A stretch of 64,000 bases of DNA from Methanoculleus horonobensis (lineage in GTDB: Archaea; Halobacteriota; Methanomicrobia; Methanomicrobiales; Methanoculleaceae). The DNA is taken from positions 248,001 to 312,000 of the forward strand of contig NZ_BCNY01000013.1 in assembly GCF_001602375.1 (NCBI RefSeq), read 5' to 3'. The notes under the pieces are model-generated. The model saw only the letters and a list, made by a program, of their open reading frames with translations. It made no database searches and was not told the DNA's origin. Within the stretch, counting starts at the first letter, position 1, and the number at the start of each line of letters is the position of its first letter. Shown here in pieces: positions 42,828 to 51,033 of this stretch. Made by a program: the position numbers and the translations under genes.

Positions 42828-43901
42828 ATGGATGCGGGAGGACGAGATCTCGATAGGATCGCCACCCGGGGCTGCCTCCATCCTGCAACGGATGAGGCGG
42901 TGCGATACTTCGAAGAGGAGCGGGTCTACTCGCTGCAGATCGAGTCGACCCTCGCCTGCCCGCAGGAATGCCGCTACTGCTACGCTCCGGCCGATGCCGC
43001 CCGGGTCAGGGATCTCCCCGCCGGGGATATCGCCACTGCTCTCTCTTCGGCGGCAGAGATGGACGTGAAAGCCATCGACTGGCTGGGGGGCGACCCGCTG
43101 GTCCGTAGGGACTGGTACTACCTCGCACAGCATGCCCGCGATCTTGGTTTTGTCAACAATATCTGGTCGAGCGGCATCCCGCTCGCCGACCCGAAGGTCG
43201 CGGAGCAGGCTGTCGCCGTGGCCGAAGGGGGTTTCATCTCCGTGCACCTGGACACCCTCGATCCGGGTATCTATGCCCGGCTCCACGATGGGGATGCCGG
43301 GGAGAAGATCCGGGCCATCCGCCGCGGCGTCGAGAACCTTGTCGCCTTCGGCAAACCCGCGGGCGAACTGGTCAACTGCATCACGTTCACGCGGCCGCTC
43401 GCGGGGGACGACCTTGCGAAGACGATGCGCTACTTCTGCGAGGAGGTCGGGACGGCGATCTGCCTGACGCAGATCTGCACGGTCGGCAGGGCATGCCGCC
43501 ATCCGGAGTGGGTGCCGGAACCCGGGCAGATCCGGGACGCCTGCCGGGCACGGGATGCCATCTGCTACCCAGGTTCTCCCTGCTCGTTCGAGACGATGGA
43601 CGTCAACAAGTTCTACTGCGGCAGCATGGTCTGCCTGACGGTGGACGGCGACGTCACGCCCTGTTCGGTCATCAGGAAGGGGTTCGGGAAGATCAGGGAT
43701 CAGCCGCTCTCCCGGATCGTCGAAGAGCATCGGAGCGAGCTGCTCTTTTCGGGTATGCGGCAGCCGGGGCCGAACGCATCCTCCTGCACCCGGTGCGAGC
43801 AGAACACCGTCTGCTGGGGATGCCGGGCAACGGCATACTACGAGACCGGAGACCTCCTGGGCCCCGACCCGAACTGCTGGCGGGCGGCACAGGGAAGGTG
43901 A
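42828..43901 (+). CDS. Radical SAM/SPASM-type enzyme
   Basis: A 357-aa radical SAM enzyme: cluster motif LACPQECRYCYAP near residue 41 (CxxxCxxC), then DWLGGDPLVRRDWYYLAQHA, and a SPASM-like C-terminus with auxiliary Fe-S cysteines (FYCGSMVCLTVDGDVTPCSV and CTRCEQNTVCWGCRATAYY...C). SPASM proteins modify peptides or small molecules. The ATG at 42828 is preferred to a GTG at 42807, since AGGG lies 8 bases upstream and the predicted transcription start is near 42810. Substrate unknown; the methyltransferase follows 7 bases after the stop, so it is in the same operon. Confidence 0.82.
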   Translation: MDAGGRDLDRIATRGCLHPATDEAVRYFEEERVYSLQIESTLACPQECRYCYAPADAARVRDLPAGDIATALSSAAEMDVKAIDWLGGDPLVRRDWYYLAQHARDLGFVNNIWSSGIPLADPKVAEQAVAVAEGGFISVHLDTLDPGIYARLHDGDAGEKIRAIRRGVENLVAFGKPAGELVNCITFTRPLAGDDLAKTMRYFCEEVGTAICLTQICTVGRACRHPEWVPEPGQIRDACRARDAICYPGSPCSFETMDVNKFYCGSMVCLTVDGDVTPCSVIRKGFGKIRDQPLSRIVEEHRSELLFSGMRQPGPNASSCTRCEQNTVCWGCRATAYYETGDLLGPDPNCWRAAQGR

Positions 43902-43908
43902 AGGGAAT

Positions 43909-44694
43909 ATGCCTGATATCACTATCGACGACGTCACGGCTGCCTACGAAGGAGCGGTCGGCGTCATCTGGGAGATGCTGATGGGGGAGGAGATCCACGT
44001 CGGCGGCGAACGGGAGACGGATGTCCTCGCGGAGTTAGCAGGCGTGAGCGCAGGTACCCGGGTACTGGACGTCCTCTCCGGTCTCGGAGGGCCGGCACGC
44101 CACCTGGCACACACCTACGGCGCGACGGTGACGGGGCTCGATGCGACCGGGCGGATGGTGAACGAGGCGGTCTTACGCACGGCAAACGTTGGCCTTCACG
44201 ATCGCGTCACCTTCCGGCTCGGTAACGCTCTCGATATGCCTTTCAAGTCGGGGCTCTTCGACGTCGTCTGGGGGCAGGATTCCTGGTGTTACGTCACCGA
44301 TAAGGACCGGCTGATACGCGAATGCCGCCGCGTGGCGGTGCCCGGCGGCACGATCGCCTTCACCGACTGGATAGAAGCCGGGACCATGAGTGCGGAAGAA
44401 CGGCACAGCCTCAACGCTTTCATGCTCTTCCCGTACATGGAGACCCGGGACGGTTACCAGAGACTGCTCCGGCGGCACGGGTTTGCCCTGAAAGAATACG
44501 ACGATCTCAGCGAGGATTTTGCGTCGCAGATGCACCGTTACCGGGACGCCCTCGCCGGCGGCCTGAAAGGCCGGATCGTCGAATACTTCGGGGCAGAGAC
44601 GTTTCGGGATATGGAACGCGGCATCGGCCTCTGGGTGGATGCCGCCGACGAGGGGAAGGTAGGAAGGGGCCGGTTCGTGGGCAGAAAGGTATGA
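43909..44694 (+). CDS. SAM-dependent methyltransferase
   Basis: A 261-aa class I methyltransferase. Motif I is TRVLDVLSGLGGPARHLAHT near residue 50, followed by TVTGLDATGRMVNEA, FDVVWGQDSWCYVTDKDRLI and GGTIAFTDWIEAG. The N-terminus contains a helical region (VTAAYEGAVGVIWEMLMGEE) typical of sarcosine/dimethylglycine N-methyltransferase-like enzymes. Acceptor unknown. ATGA overlap with the next gene and 7-base spacing from the radical SAM gene indicate a tight operon. Confidence 0.88.
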   Translation: MPDITIDDVTAAYEGAVGVIWEMLMGEEIHVGGERETDVLAELAGVSAGTRVLDVLSGLGGPARHLAHTYGATVTGLDATGRMVNEAVLRTANVGLHDRVTFRLGNALDMPFKSGLFDVVWGQDSWCYVTDKDRLIRECRRVAVPGGTIAFTDWIEAGTMSAEERHSLNAFMLFPYMETRDGYQRLLRRHGFALKEYDDLSEDFASQMHRYRDALAGGLKGRIVEYFGAETFRDMERGIGLWVDAADEGKVGRGRFVGRKV

Positions 44695-45380
44695 TGCGGG
44701 CGGCTGCCGTCATGGCCCGGATGCCGGTTCCGGGAGAGGTGAAAAGAAGGCTCGTCCCGCCGCTCACGCCCAGCGAGGCAGCCCGGTTGTATGCAGGGTT
44801 CCTGCAGGACACCATTGAGCGGCTCGCCGGCCTCGAGGGGGTCCATCCATTCGTGGCCTACACGCCTCCTGCTGCAGACGGCTTCTTCTCCGGGGCTGCC
44901 CCCCGCGGGTTCTCCACCCTCCCCCAGGCCGGCGAAGACCTGGGAGAACGCCTTAGAAACGTTACAGCCACGCTCTTCTCACGGGGGGCAACGGCGGTCG
45001 TGCTCTGCGACAGCGACAGCCCCACCCTTCCCGGCCGGTACATCGAGGAGGCATTTCTCAGGCTCAATGAGACCGATCTCGTCATCGGACCGTGCGACGA
45101 CGGAGGCTACTACCTGATAGGGATGCGGAGGCACCTCCCCTGCCTCTTTGACGGCATCCCCTGGAGCACGGCTCATGTGACGCAGCGGACGGTCGAAGCC
45201 GCCGAACGCCAGGATCTCTCTGTCTCCCTGCTCAAGCCCTGGTACGACGTCGACACGGCGGCCGACCTGGATCGCCTCTGCCGCGAGATGGCGACGCCAC
45301 CGAAAGGCTCGCATCGTGCGCGCCATACCCGCCGGGCGCTTGCCGGGATCGGGCTGCTGCCGGAACGCCGCACCCGATAG
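44691..45380 (+). CDS. TIGR04282-type glycosyltransferase/nucleotidyltransferase (DUF2064)
   Basis: A 229-aa GT-A fold protein. AVMARMPVPGEVKRRLVPPL near 7, VVLCDSDSPTLPGRYIEEAF near 105 and DLVIGPCDDGGYYLIGMRRH near 132 match the DUF2064/TIGR04282 family, which often accompanies TIGR04283 enzymes. The start is one of two adjacent ATGs (44691, 44694), the first overlapping the methyltransferase stop. A basic C-terminal tail of about 25 residues is not family-typical. Confidence 0.82.
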   Translation: MMRAAAVMARMPVPGEVKRRLVPPLTPSEAARLYAGFLQDTIERLAGLEGVHPFVAYTPPAADGFFSGAAPRGFSTLPQAGEDLGERLRNVTATLFSRGATAVVLCDSDSPTLPGRYIEEAFLRLNETDLVIGPCDDGGYYLIGMRRHLPCLFDGIPWSTAHVTQRTVEAAERQDLSVSLLKPWYDVDTAADLDRLCREMATPPKGSHRARHTRRALAGIGLLPERRTR

Positions 45381-45430
45381 ACCCCCGGGTAGGCACCAGA
45401 AGATCGCCATCGCATCCGGCTTACCGACGG

Positions 45431-45874
45431 TTACGCAAAATAGCCGAGTCCGTCGGGGAACTCGCTGACGTCCTCGTAGTGTTTGACGTCCTGGGGGGTG
45501 ATGATGGTGAGCGAGGGCACGACCACGCCGAAACCGTGCGCGGGGAACCAGTAGGATCCCTGCCCGTAGTCGTTCGACGCGTCCTTCACGCGCACCTCGA
45601 TACGTTCGAGGTCGAGATACTGAACGGTGGCGTTGTTGAAGTTCAGTATCTCGAGTGCCTTCTGCCTCAAGTCGGACTTTCCAAGGAGGAGAACGAGGAA
45701 CCCGATGCCGTCGTCTATCGTATAGTTCATGGTGACGACGGCATCCGCCTTATCCAGCCGGACGGTGACGTCTTTGACGGTGATGTAACTGTACCGCTCC
45801 TCGCCCGCCGCCGCCGCGGGAGCAACGAGGAGGGCCACCAGCATCAGCACCATGCCGACCGCCAACCGTTTCAT
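45431..45874 (-). CDS. Secreted hypothetical protein
   Basis: A 147-aa protein with a signal peptide (MKRLAVGMVLMLVALLVAPAAAA). The mature part is beta-rich with SYITVKDVTVRLDKADAVV and a GFLVLLLGKSDLRQKALEI segment; it ends in PSLTIITPQDVKHYEDVSEF. Seems conserved in style with small exported proteins of methanogens, but I cannot name the family. A minus-strand TATA-like GCATATATGG... region lies just upstream of 45874. No clear operon partner. Confidence 0.65.
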   Translation of the reverse strand: MKRLAVGMVLMLVALLVAPAAAAGEERYSYITVKDVTVRLDKADAVVTMNYTIDDGIGFLVLLLGKSDLRQKALEILNFNNATVQYLDLERIEVRVKDASNDYGQGSYWFPAHGFGVVVPSLTIITPQDVKHYEDVSEFPDGLGYFA

Positions 45875-46106
45875 AGTATAGCATATATGGAGCGGCTCTT
45901 AAAGCCTTTATGGTCGATCCGCACAAAATCAGCCGTATATGAGGCTGTCAGACATATAGGGCGCGCAGGATGGATTTTACCGGAGCGCCGAAGACTCCGG
46001 CTCACCGTGCAGGGCCGCCGCTGGAAACACCTCTCGAACGGAGAGATTCCATCGACACCCGGCCGCTACGCTCTCAGGGCGGGTATCAAAAAAGTGCTTC
46101 GGGATC
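45875..46106. other. Gap between the secreted protein and Alba
   Basis: About 230 bases with no gene. It holds the minus-strand TATA-like sequence of the secreted-protein gene (near 45886-45895) at the left; nothing else is recognised. Confidence 0.35.
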
Positions 46107-46382
46107 TCACTTCGCATGAGTGAGAACGATCTCGATGCTTGATACGTTCGTTTTGCCGGTATCGGTGTCGATCATCTCGGTCGACGTGAAGATCTCTTTC
46201 TTGTCCACGTTTGCAAGGAACCGGTTGAGCGCGATCTCCGCCGTATCGACCGCACGTGAAATTGCCTTCCCCCGGGCCTTAATCGCGACTTCCTCCGCTC
46301 CGTTATTGAACTGGGTGACCACCGCAAGAACATAGTTCATGACCGGTTTGTTTCCCACGAATACTGTGTTGTCCTTTATCAT
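46107..46382 (-). CDS. albA: Alba-family chromatin protein
   Basis: A 91-aa DNA/RNA-binding protein. The N-terminus [20 protein letters not shown] and central [20 protein letters not shown] are typical of Alba, which coats DNA and also binds RNA. The distal part [12 protein letters not shown] completes the fold. It starts 14 bases after the asd stop and is probably in the same transcript. Lysine-rich loop residues that are targets of acetylation lie near the start. Confidence 0.95.
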   Translation of the reverse strand: MIKDNTVFVGNKPVMNYVLAVVTQFNNGAEEVAIKARGKAISRAVDTAEIALNRFLANVDKKEIFTSTEMIDTDTGKTNVSSIEIVLTHAK

Positions 46383-46395
46383 TAGCCCACCTCGT

Positions 46396-47412
46396 CTAAA
46401 GGTACTTCCTCGAACATATCAGTTCTGCGTTGAGAACGGATGCGCCTGCGGCCCCACGAATGGTGTTGTGGCCGAGGGCAACGAACCGTAACCCTTCACG
46501 GATTCTCCCGACGGAGACCGTCATGCCCCGTCCGCGGTTACGGTCGAGCCGCGGCTGCGGACGGTCGGACTGGTCGAGGATCTCAACGGCCTTCTCCGGC
46601 TGTAAGGGTAGATTGCTGAAAGGGGACTTAAAGTTTGCGTAAGCTTTTTTCACCTCGGCAACCGGCTCCTTCACGTCGATCCAGACCGCAATGGTGTGTC
46701 CGTCGATGACGGGAACCCGGTGGCAGCTTGCGCTCACGCTGAACGGAGCCGGGGTTACCTCGGAACCGTCGAACGACCCCATGATCTTCAGTGTCTCGCT
46801 CTCCATCTTCTCCTCTTCGGAGCCGATATAGGGGACGACATTGTCGTAAATATCCATGGCGGAGACGCCGGCAAACCCGCCTCCCGAGATAGCCTGCATG
46901 GTCGCCGCACGCACGTCATGGAACTCGAACGACCGGAGGGGTGCAAGGGCCAGTGTAAGGACGATCGTCGAGCAGTTCGGGTTCGTCACGATGAACCCCT
47001 CACGTCCGCGATCCCGCTGGACGTCGATCAGGCCGAGGTGATCCGGGTTGACCTCCGGGATCACCAGCGGAACGTCCGCATCCATACGGTGCGAGCGGGC
47101 GTTGCTGCAGACGCCGATGCCTGCATCGGCGATCTCCGTCTCAAGGGACGCCGCCACCTCGGGAGGCAGCGCCGAGAAGACGAGGTCGCAGTCCTTCAGA
47201 CTCTCGACGGTTGTGGGAGTGACGACGATATCACTGACGTTGTCCGGGTACGGCGCATCGAGGCGCCAGTTGACCACCTTGCCGTACGGTTTTCCCGCAC
47301 TCCGCTCAGATGCGGTCAGCGTCTGGAGATGAAACCAGGGATGATCCGCCAGCAACTGAACAAAGCGCTGTCCCACCGCTCCTGTGGCACCAAGCACTCC
47401 TACATTTATCAT
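46396..47412 (-). CDS. asd: Aspartate-semialdehyde dehydrogenase
   Basis: Makes aspartate semialdehyde from aspartyl phosphate with NADPH, feeding lysine, threonine and methionine synthesis. 338 aa, beginning [20 protein letters not shown] (Rossmann). The catalytic cysteine is in [18 protein letters not shown] near 145, and [18 protein letters not shown] near 230 is the second substrate motif. ATG at 47412 is chosen because the Rossmann loop starts there. A TATA-like CTCTTTTAAT (minus, 47441-47450) gives it its own promoter besides possible read-through from dapB and ferredoxin. Confidence 0.95.
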   Translation of the reverse strand: MINVGVLGATGAVGQRFVQLLADHPWFHLQTLTASERSAGKPYGKVVNWRLDAPYPDNVSDIVVTPTTVESLKDCDLVFSALPPEVAASLETEIADAGIGVCSNARSHRMDADVPLVIPEVNPDHLGLIDVQRDRGREGFIVTNPNCSTIVLTLALAPLRSFEFHDVRAATMQAISGGGFAGVSAMDIYDNVVPYIGSEEEKMESETLKIMGSFDGSEVTPAPFSVSASCHRVPVIDGHTIAVWIDVKEPVAEVKKAYANFKSPFSNLPLQPEKAVEILDQSDRPQPRLDRNRGRGMTVSVGRIREGLRFVALGHNTIRGAAGASVLNAELICSRKYL

Positions 47413-47440
47413 AGACAAAAATATCTGTAGTGTAGGTGGT

Positions 47441-47450
47441 ATTAAAAGAG
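47441..47450 (-). promoter_or_regulatory. TATA box of asd
   Basis: CTCTTTTAAT on the minus strand, about 29-38 bases from the ATG at 47412; the predicted leader is about 8 bases. Confidence 0.4.
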
Positions 47451-47459
47451 TTGGTTTCT

Positions 47460-47633
47460 TTATTCCATGGAGATTGCTTCCGACGGGCACTCGTCGACGC
47501 AGGTTTCGCAATCAACACAGAGATCGACGTCTACTTTTGCCTTGCCGTCTTCCATGGTGATGGCTGAAGCCGGGCAGACGTCCACACAGGTTTCACAGCC
47601 GGTACACTTCTCAATATCAACAACTGCTGCCAA
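47460..47633 (-). CDS. 2[4Fe-4S] ferredoxin, TTG start
   Basis: A 57-aa ferredoxin with two clusters of the CxxCxxCxxxCP type: EKCTGCETCVDVCPASAITM and DLCVDCETCVDECPSEAISM. There is no ATG at the right place; TTG at 47631-47633 preceded by GGAGGA 6 bases upstream gives MAAVVDIEKC. It carries electrons between oxidoreductases in the cytoplasm. It sits between dapB and asd in the lysine operon, so its redox partner is not evident. Confidence 0.92.
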   Translation of the reverse strand: MAAVVDIEKCTGCETCVDVCPASAITMEDGKAKVDVDLCVDCETCVDECPSEAISME

Positions 47634-47694
47634 TTTGGTTCCTCCGAACGTACATAGGTTACGACTACACCAAAAATAAAGTTCGCGTTCCGCA

Positions 47695-48453
47695 TCACAG
47701 CCCGAGGACATCCTGCATCCCGTAGATGCGCGGCTCCCTGCCGACGACCCAGCGTGCGGCCCGGACGGCGCCCTGGGCGAAGACCGCCCGGTCGTATGCC
47801 CGGTGGGAGACCTCGATGCACTCGAAGTTCCCGGCAAAGAGGACGGAGTGATCCCCGACGATATCGCCGCCGCGGACGACATGAACGCCGATCTCTCCTT
47901 TCCGCTCGGTCTCGCCGACGCGGCCGTAGACCTTCTCGCGGCCACCGAGTTCCTGGTCGAGGATCTCGAGGATGGTCTTTGCCGTTCCGCTCGGGGCGTC
48001 CTTCTTGTAGCGGTGATGGGCTTCGGTGACCTCGATGTCGTAGTCGCCGAGCTCGCGTGCCGCTTCCCGCACGAGTTTCCAGAAGATGTTGACGCCGACG
48101 GAGAAGTTGCTCGATATCACCGCCGGGACGGTTCCTTCGACGGCACTCGCGATCGTCGCCCGCTGCTCGGGGGAGAACCCCGTCGTCCCGACGATGAGCG
48201 CCACGCCGTTCCGGGAGGCTGCTTTGATGTTCTCGACCGCAGCGGCCGCGACGGTGAAGTCGATCAGGACGTCGGGCTTCTTCTCCTTCAGGAACGCATC
48301 GATCTTCGCCGCCGGGACGACCTCGGTCTTAAAAAGCATCCCTTCCCGCACGTCGATGCCTCCCACGAGTTCCATATCGGGGGCTTCGTCGACGATCCGG
48401 CCGATGTTGGTGCCCATACGCCCCAGGGCACCGGACACGACTACCTTAACCAT
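47695..48453 (-). CDS. dapB: 4-hydroxy-tetrahydrodipicolinate reductase
   Basis: Second step of the diaminopimelate/lysine branch. 252 aa. Nucleotide loop VVVSGALGRMGTNIGRI at the start, and the family motif EVTEAHHRYKKDAPSGTAKT near 150 with the catalytic His/Lys. IGVHVVRGGDIVGDHSVLF near 195 is also typical. Its start overlaps the dapA stop by 8 bases, so the genes are co-translated. Confidence 0.96.
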   Translation of the reverse strand: MVKVVVSGALGRMGTNIGRIVDEAPDMELVGGIDVREGMLFKTEVVPAAKIDAFLKEKKPDVLIDFTVAAAAVENIKAASRNGVALIVGTTGFSPEQRATIASAVEGTVPAVISSNFSVGVNIFWKLVREAARELGDYDIEVTEAHHRYKKDAPSGTAKTILEILDQELGGREKVYGRVGETERKGEIGVHVVRGGDIVGDHSVLFAGNFECIEVSHRAYDRAVFAQGAVRAARWVVGREPRIYGMQDVLGL

Positions 48454-49321
48454 GGTTTACCAGCACCTTTCTCAGTTGTTCCGTCTTTGCTTCGTCGAGT
48501 TCGTCGAGCGGCAGCCTGACCGGTCCCGCGGCCATCCCGAGGAGTTCCACCGCCTTCTTCACGGGGATGGGGTTCGTGTCGATGAACATCGCCCGCATGA
48601 GCGCTGCAAGTTCGTAGTGCAGAACCCGTGCGCGGGCAAGGTCGCCGGCCCGGAAGGCCTCGTACATCCCGACCATCCGGCCGGGGTCGACGTTTGCCGC
48701 CACCGATATCACGCCCGCACCCCCGATGGCGAGGACGGGAAGAGTCATTGCGTCGTCCCCGGAGATCACGCTGAACTCCTCGTCCCGCGTCTCCTCAATG
48801 ATCCGTGAGATCTGGGTGATGTCGCCGCTTGCCTCCTTGATCCCGACGATGTTCGGGTGCCTCGCGAGCTCGGCCACCAGGTCGGGCTGGAGGTTCTGCC
48901 CCGTCCGGCCGGGGACGTTGTAGAGGACGATCGGGATATCGAGGTCGGCAAGTTTCGTGAAGTGCTTGATGAGCCCGGAGCGGTTTGGCTTGTTGTAGTA
49001 CGGGCTGATGACGAGCGCGCCGTCCGCACCCGCGTCCTTCGCCGATCGGGTCAGGCGGACGGCCTCTTCCGTGTTGTTCGATCCCGTCCCGGCAAGCACC
49101 GGCACCCGTCCGTTGACGACCTCGACGGCCTTGCCGATCACCTGCTCGTGCTCTTCGAACGTGAGCGTCGCGGACTCGCCGGTCGACCCGCAGGGCACGA
49201 TGCCGTGAACCCCGCGCTGCAGGAGTGATTCTATGTTGGACTGTAATCCTTCAATATCGGGACTCGTTCGCGAGTCCCGGTAAAAAGGGGTAATGATTGC
49301 CGGAAGGATTCCCTCAAACAT
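48446..49321 (-). CDS. dapA: 4-hydroxy-tetrahydrodipicolinate synthase
   Basis: Condenses pyruvate with aspartate semialdehyde. 291 aa, a TIM barrel. GVHGIVPCGSTGESATLTFEE is near 34; VISPYYNKPNRSGLIKHF near 104; VLYNVPGRTGQNLQPDLVAE near 133 (Tyr and Arg); IVGIKEASGDITQISRI near 158 holds the Schiff-base lysine. It follows the S17e gene with about 10 bases between. Confidence 0.96.
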   Translation of the reverse strand: MFEGILPAIITPFYRDSRTSPDIEGLQSNIESLLQRGVHGIVPCGSTGESATLTFEEHEQVIGKAVEVVNGRVPVLAGTGSNNTEEAVRLTRSAKDAGADGALVISPYYNKPNRSGLIKHFTKLADLDIPIVLYNVPGRTGQNLQPDLVAELARHPNIVGIKEASGDITQISRIIEETRDEEFSVISGDDAMTLPVLAIGGAGVISVAANVDPGRMVGMYEAFRAGDLARARVLHYELAALMRAMFIDTNPIPVKKAVELLGMAAGPVRLPLDELDEAKTEQLRKVLVNHG

Positions 49322-49331
49322 ACAGTTTGGT

Positions 49332-49520
49332 TTAACGTCTCTTTGTATTTATCTTTCTTGAGATGTACCCGGCTACCCGGTTCCGGACGGTTTTGCTGTC
49401 GATCACGGCAACCTCGGCGACCGCGTGCTTATTCTCTTCAAAGTCTCCACTGAATCTGTCGCGGTGCTTGACGATCAGTTCTTCGCCGAGGTTCTTGATA
49501 TATGACGGTTTTATTCCCAT
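49332..49520 (-). CDS. rps17e: 30S ribosomal protein S17e
   Basis: A 62-aa ribosomal protein, matching the short archaeal S17e: [40 protein letters not shown] and a basic end. Placed ahead of dapA, as in several methanogens. The ATG is preceded by AGGGTAGGTCC-like purine-rich sequence. Confidence 0.95.
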   Translation of the reverse strand: MGIKPSYIKNLGEELIVKHRDRFSGDFEENKHAVAEVAVIDSKTVRNRVAGYISRKINTKRR

Positions 49521-49532
49521 GTGGACCTACCC

Positions 49533-50081
49533 TTACAATTGTGCATAGATTATGCGATTCGACAGTTTAAGAATATTTTGTGCGACCGCGACCGGATCTT
49601 CCCCGAGAACCCGGATCATCGGCTCTTTCCCCACGGCCCCCCGATCGTAGATGACGTCGGGAACGCTCTCCCTGCAGCAGGAGGCGACGCCCCAGTCCAT
49701 TGTCTGTACGCCCGGCGGTTCTTTCTCCCGGTCGAACGAGCAGACTTCGAAGAGGAGGTTATCGAGCTCAGGGAGGATTGCTTCCGAGAAGCGGATGTTT
49801 GCGGCGCTCCGGATGCGCGGGTCGAAACGCATGGCCGTGATGACGATCCGGGCCACGTGGTCGCTTGCCCCGAACGCGATCTCCCCGACGGGGTGCACCG
49901 CCTCGCCGAGCCTGACGATCCGGCCGAGGACTCCCGCCACGTCCTCTTTGCTCCGCGCATCGGGCAGGGCGTAGACGATGTTCATCCCGACCTCCGGGAT
50001 GAGCCGGGCGTCCATCCGCTCGACGAGCAGCGCTACGGCCTCTTCCACGCGATCGATAACCTTGCCGCGCTCTTGCATCAT
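49533..50081 (-). CDS. ThiN-like (thiamine-phosphate synthase family) protein
   Basis: A 182-aa protein matching the ThiN domain found fused to ThiD or to an HTH (ThiR) in archaea; here it stands alone. Features: VGMNIVYALPDARSKEDVAG near 32, HPVGEIAFGASDHVARIVIT near 62, MRFDPRIRSAANIRFSE near 83 and DVIYDRGAVGKEPMIRVLG near 140. The domain makes thiamine phosphate or senses thiamine. No HTH is attached. A second ATG directly follows the first. Its stop is 12 bases from the S17e start, so it may lead the operon. Confidence 0.8.
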   Translation of the reverse strand: MMQERGKVIDRVEEAVALLVERMDARLIPEVGMNIVYALPDARSKEDVAGVLGRIVRLGEAVHPVGEIAFGASDHVARIVITAMRFDPRIRSAANIRFSEAILPELDNLLFEVCSFDREKEPPGVQTMDWGVASCCRESVPDVIYDRGAVGKEPMIRVLGEDPVAVAQNILKLSNRIIYAQL

Positions 50082-50121
50082 GCCTTCTATCCTCGGTCAG
50101 GGAGCCATATATGGGTTGCGC

Positions 50122-50759
50122 TCAGCCGAGATCGAGATCGCCGCGGCCTTCCGTGAGCCCCTCGATCGCGATGCGGTAGAACGTCTCGAGATCCATGAGC
50201 GGTTCGATCATCCGGATCCTCTTGCGCTCGCAGCCGGCGGCAAACGACTTCTCCTTGAACTTCTTCTTCACCGTCCGGGGGGTGACCTCGTCGATCGCAC
50301 CGCCCTTCACCAGGGCGCAGGCGATGATCAGGCCTGACGCGCTGTCCGCCGCCTGGAGCACAACCTCGACCGGCCGGACGTAATCCCCAAAGAGCATGTG
50401 GTTGTGGCGCCTGACGATATCCGCGATCTCTTCGGATACACCGTTCTCGATCAGAATCCGGTAACCCTCGACACCGTGCCGCTCCTTATCTCCGCCGACG
50501 ATGTCGTAGTCGATGTCGTGCAGAAGGCCGATCACCTCCCACGTCGCGGCATCCTCGCCGAGATGCTCCGCGGCCTTCCTCATGACGGCGGCCGTGGCAT
50601 GGCTGTGCATCGGGCCGAACGCGACCGGCCGAAGGGGGGAACGTGAGCACCGTTAGGTGCGAAGGGCCGTAGCAGCAGCACCGCAGGTGCGACTTGAATG
50701 ATGTGGGACGGCGATGTCACGTAACGCCGGAGCAGGGCCAGTGCCTCGTCTCTCTCCAT
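50122..50759 (-). pseudogene. HD-domain phosphohydrolase gene interrupted by a palindromic repeat
   Basis: The main frame (50122-50610, 162 aa) has the HD signature LLHDIDYDIVGG, then RRHNHMLFGDYVRPVEVVLQ and GCERKRIRMIEP, and is missing its usual N-terminus. Upstream on the same strand, from the ATG at 50757-50759, the first 18 or so residues expected for the family are found in another frame (MERDEALALLRRYVTSPS). Between them lie about 90 bases containing two hairpins of the repeat family (GCACC/GGTGC stems, 50645-50693). The repeat has split and shifted the frame. The remaining ATG at 50610 has no ribosome-binding site, so a shortened protein is uncertain. Confidence 0.75.
50631..50695. 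repeat. Palindromic repeat unit inside the HD gene
   Basis: On the plus strand: CGTGAGCACC-GTTA-GGTGCGA, then GCAGCACC-GCA-GGTGCGAC, the same hairpin/linker pattern as the larger clusters. It lies between the detached N-terminal codons and the rest of the HD gene. Confidence 0.75.
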
Positions 50760-50818
50760 GCGTGCGGGATTGTCGGTCGGCCCGGATAAGCGTGTGGGTC
50801 GCCCCCGCCCTATGGATA

Positions 50819-50828
50819 GAGATATACC
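50819..50828 (+). promoter_or_regulatory. TATA box of a leaderless small gene
   Basis: GAGATATACC, 23-32 bases before the ATG at 50851, so the transcript should begin at or next to the start codon. Confidence 0.5.
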
Positions 50829-50850
50829 TGCACATCCCCCACCTGTTTAC

Positions 50851-51033
50851 ATGAATCTACGGGTTCTTGAGGTGCTGGCCGCATTCGGGTGTCTTGCACT
50901 GTTTGTCGTGCTGCTGGTGACGCTGCCCAATCTTATGGTCGGGATGGAGGGGCTCGCATACGTCGTCGCACTGGTCGCCTTCATTGCCGTGCTCAGTATC
51001 GCCGGCTACCTGATCGATAAAAAGGTCGCTTAA
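50851..51033 (+). CDS. Small two-segment membrane protein
   Basis: A 60-aa protein with two hydrophobic segments (VLEVLAAFGCLALFVVLLVT and AYVVALVAFIAVLSIAGYLI) and a basic end (DKKVA). No Shine-Dalgarno sequence precedes the ATG, matching the leaderless promoter listed. Not recognised as a named family. Converges on priL, with stop codons overlapping by a few bases. Confidence 0.65.
   Translation: MNLRVLEVLAAFGCLALFVVLLVTLPNLMVGMEGLAYVVALVAFIAVLSIAGYLIDKKVA

Noticed and set aside
42828-43901. Calling the radical SAM gene ArsS outright
   Set aside because: The SPASM-like cysteine pattern and order differ from what I recall of ArsS; without a profile search the name would be overreach.
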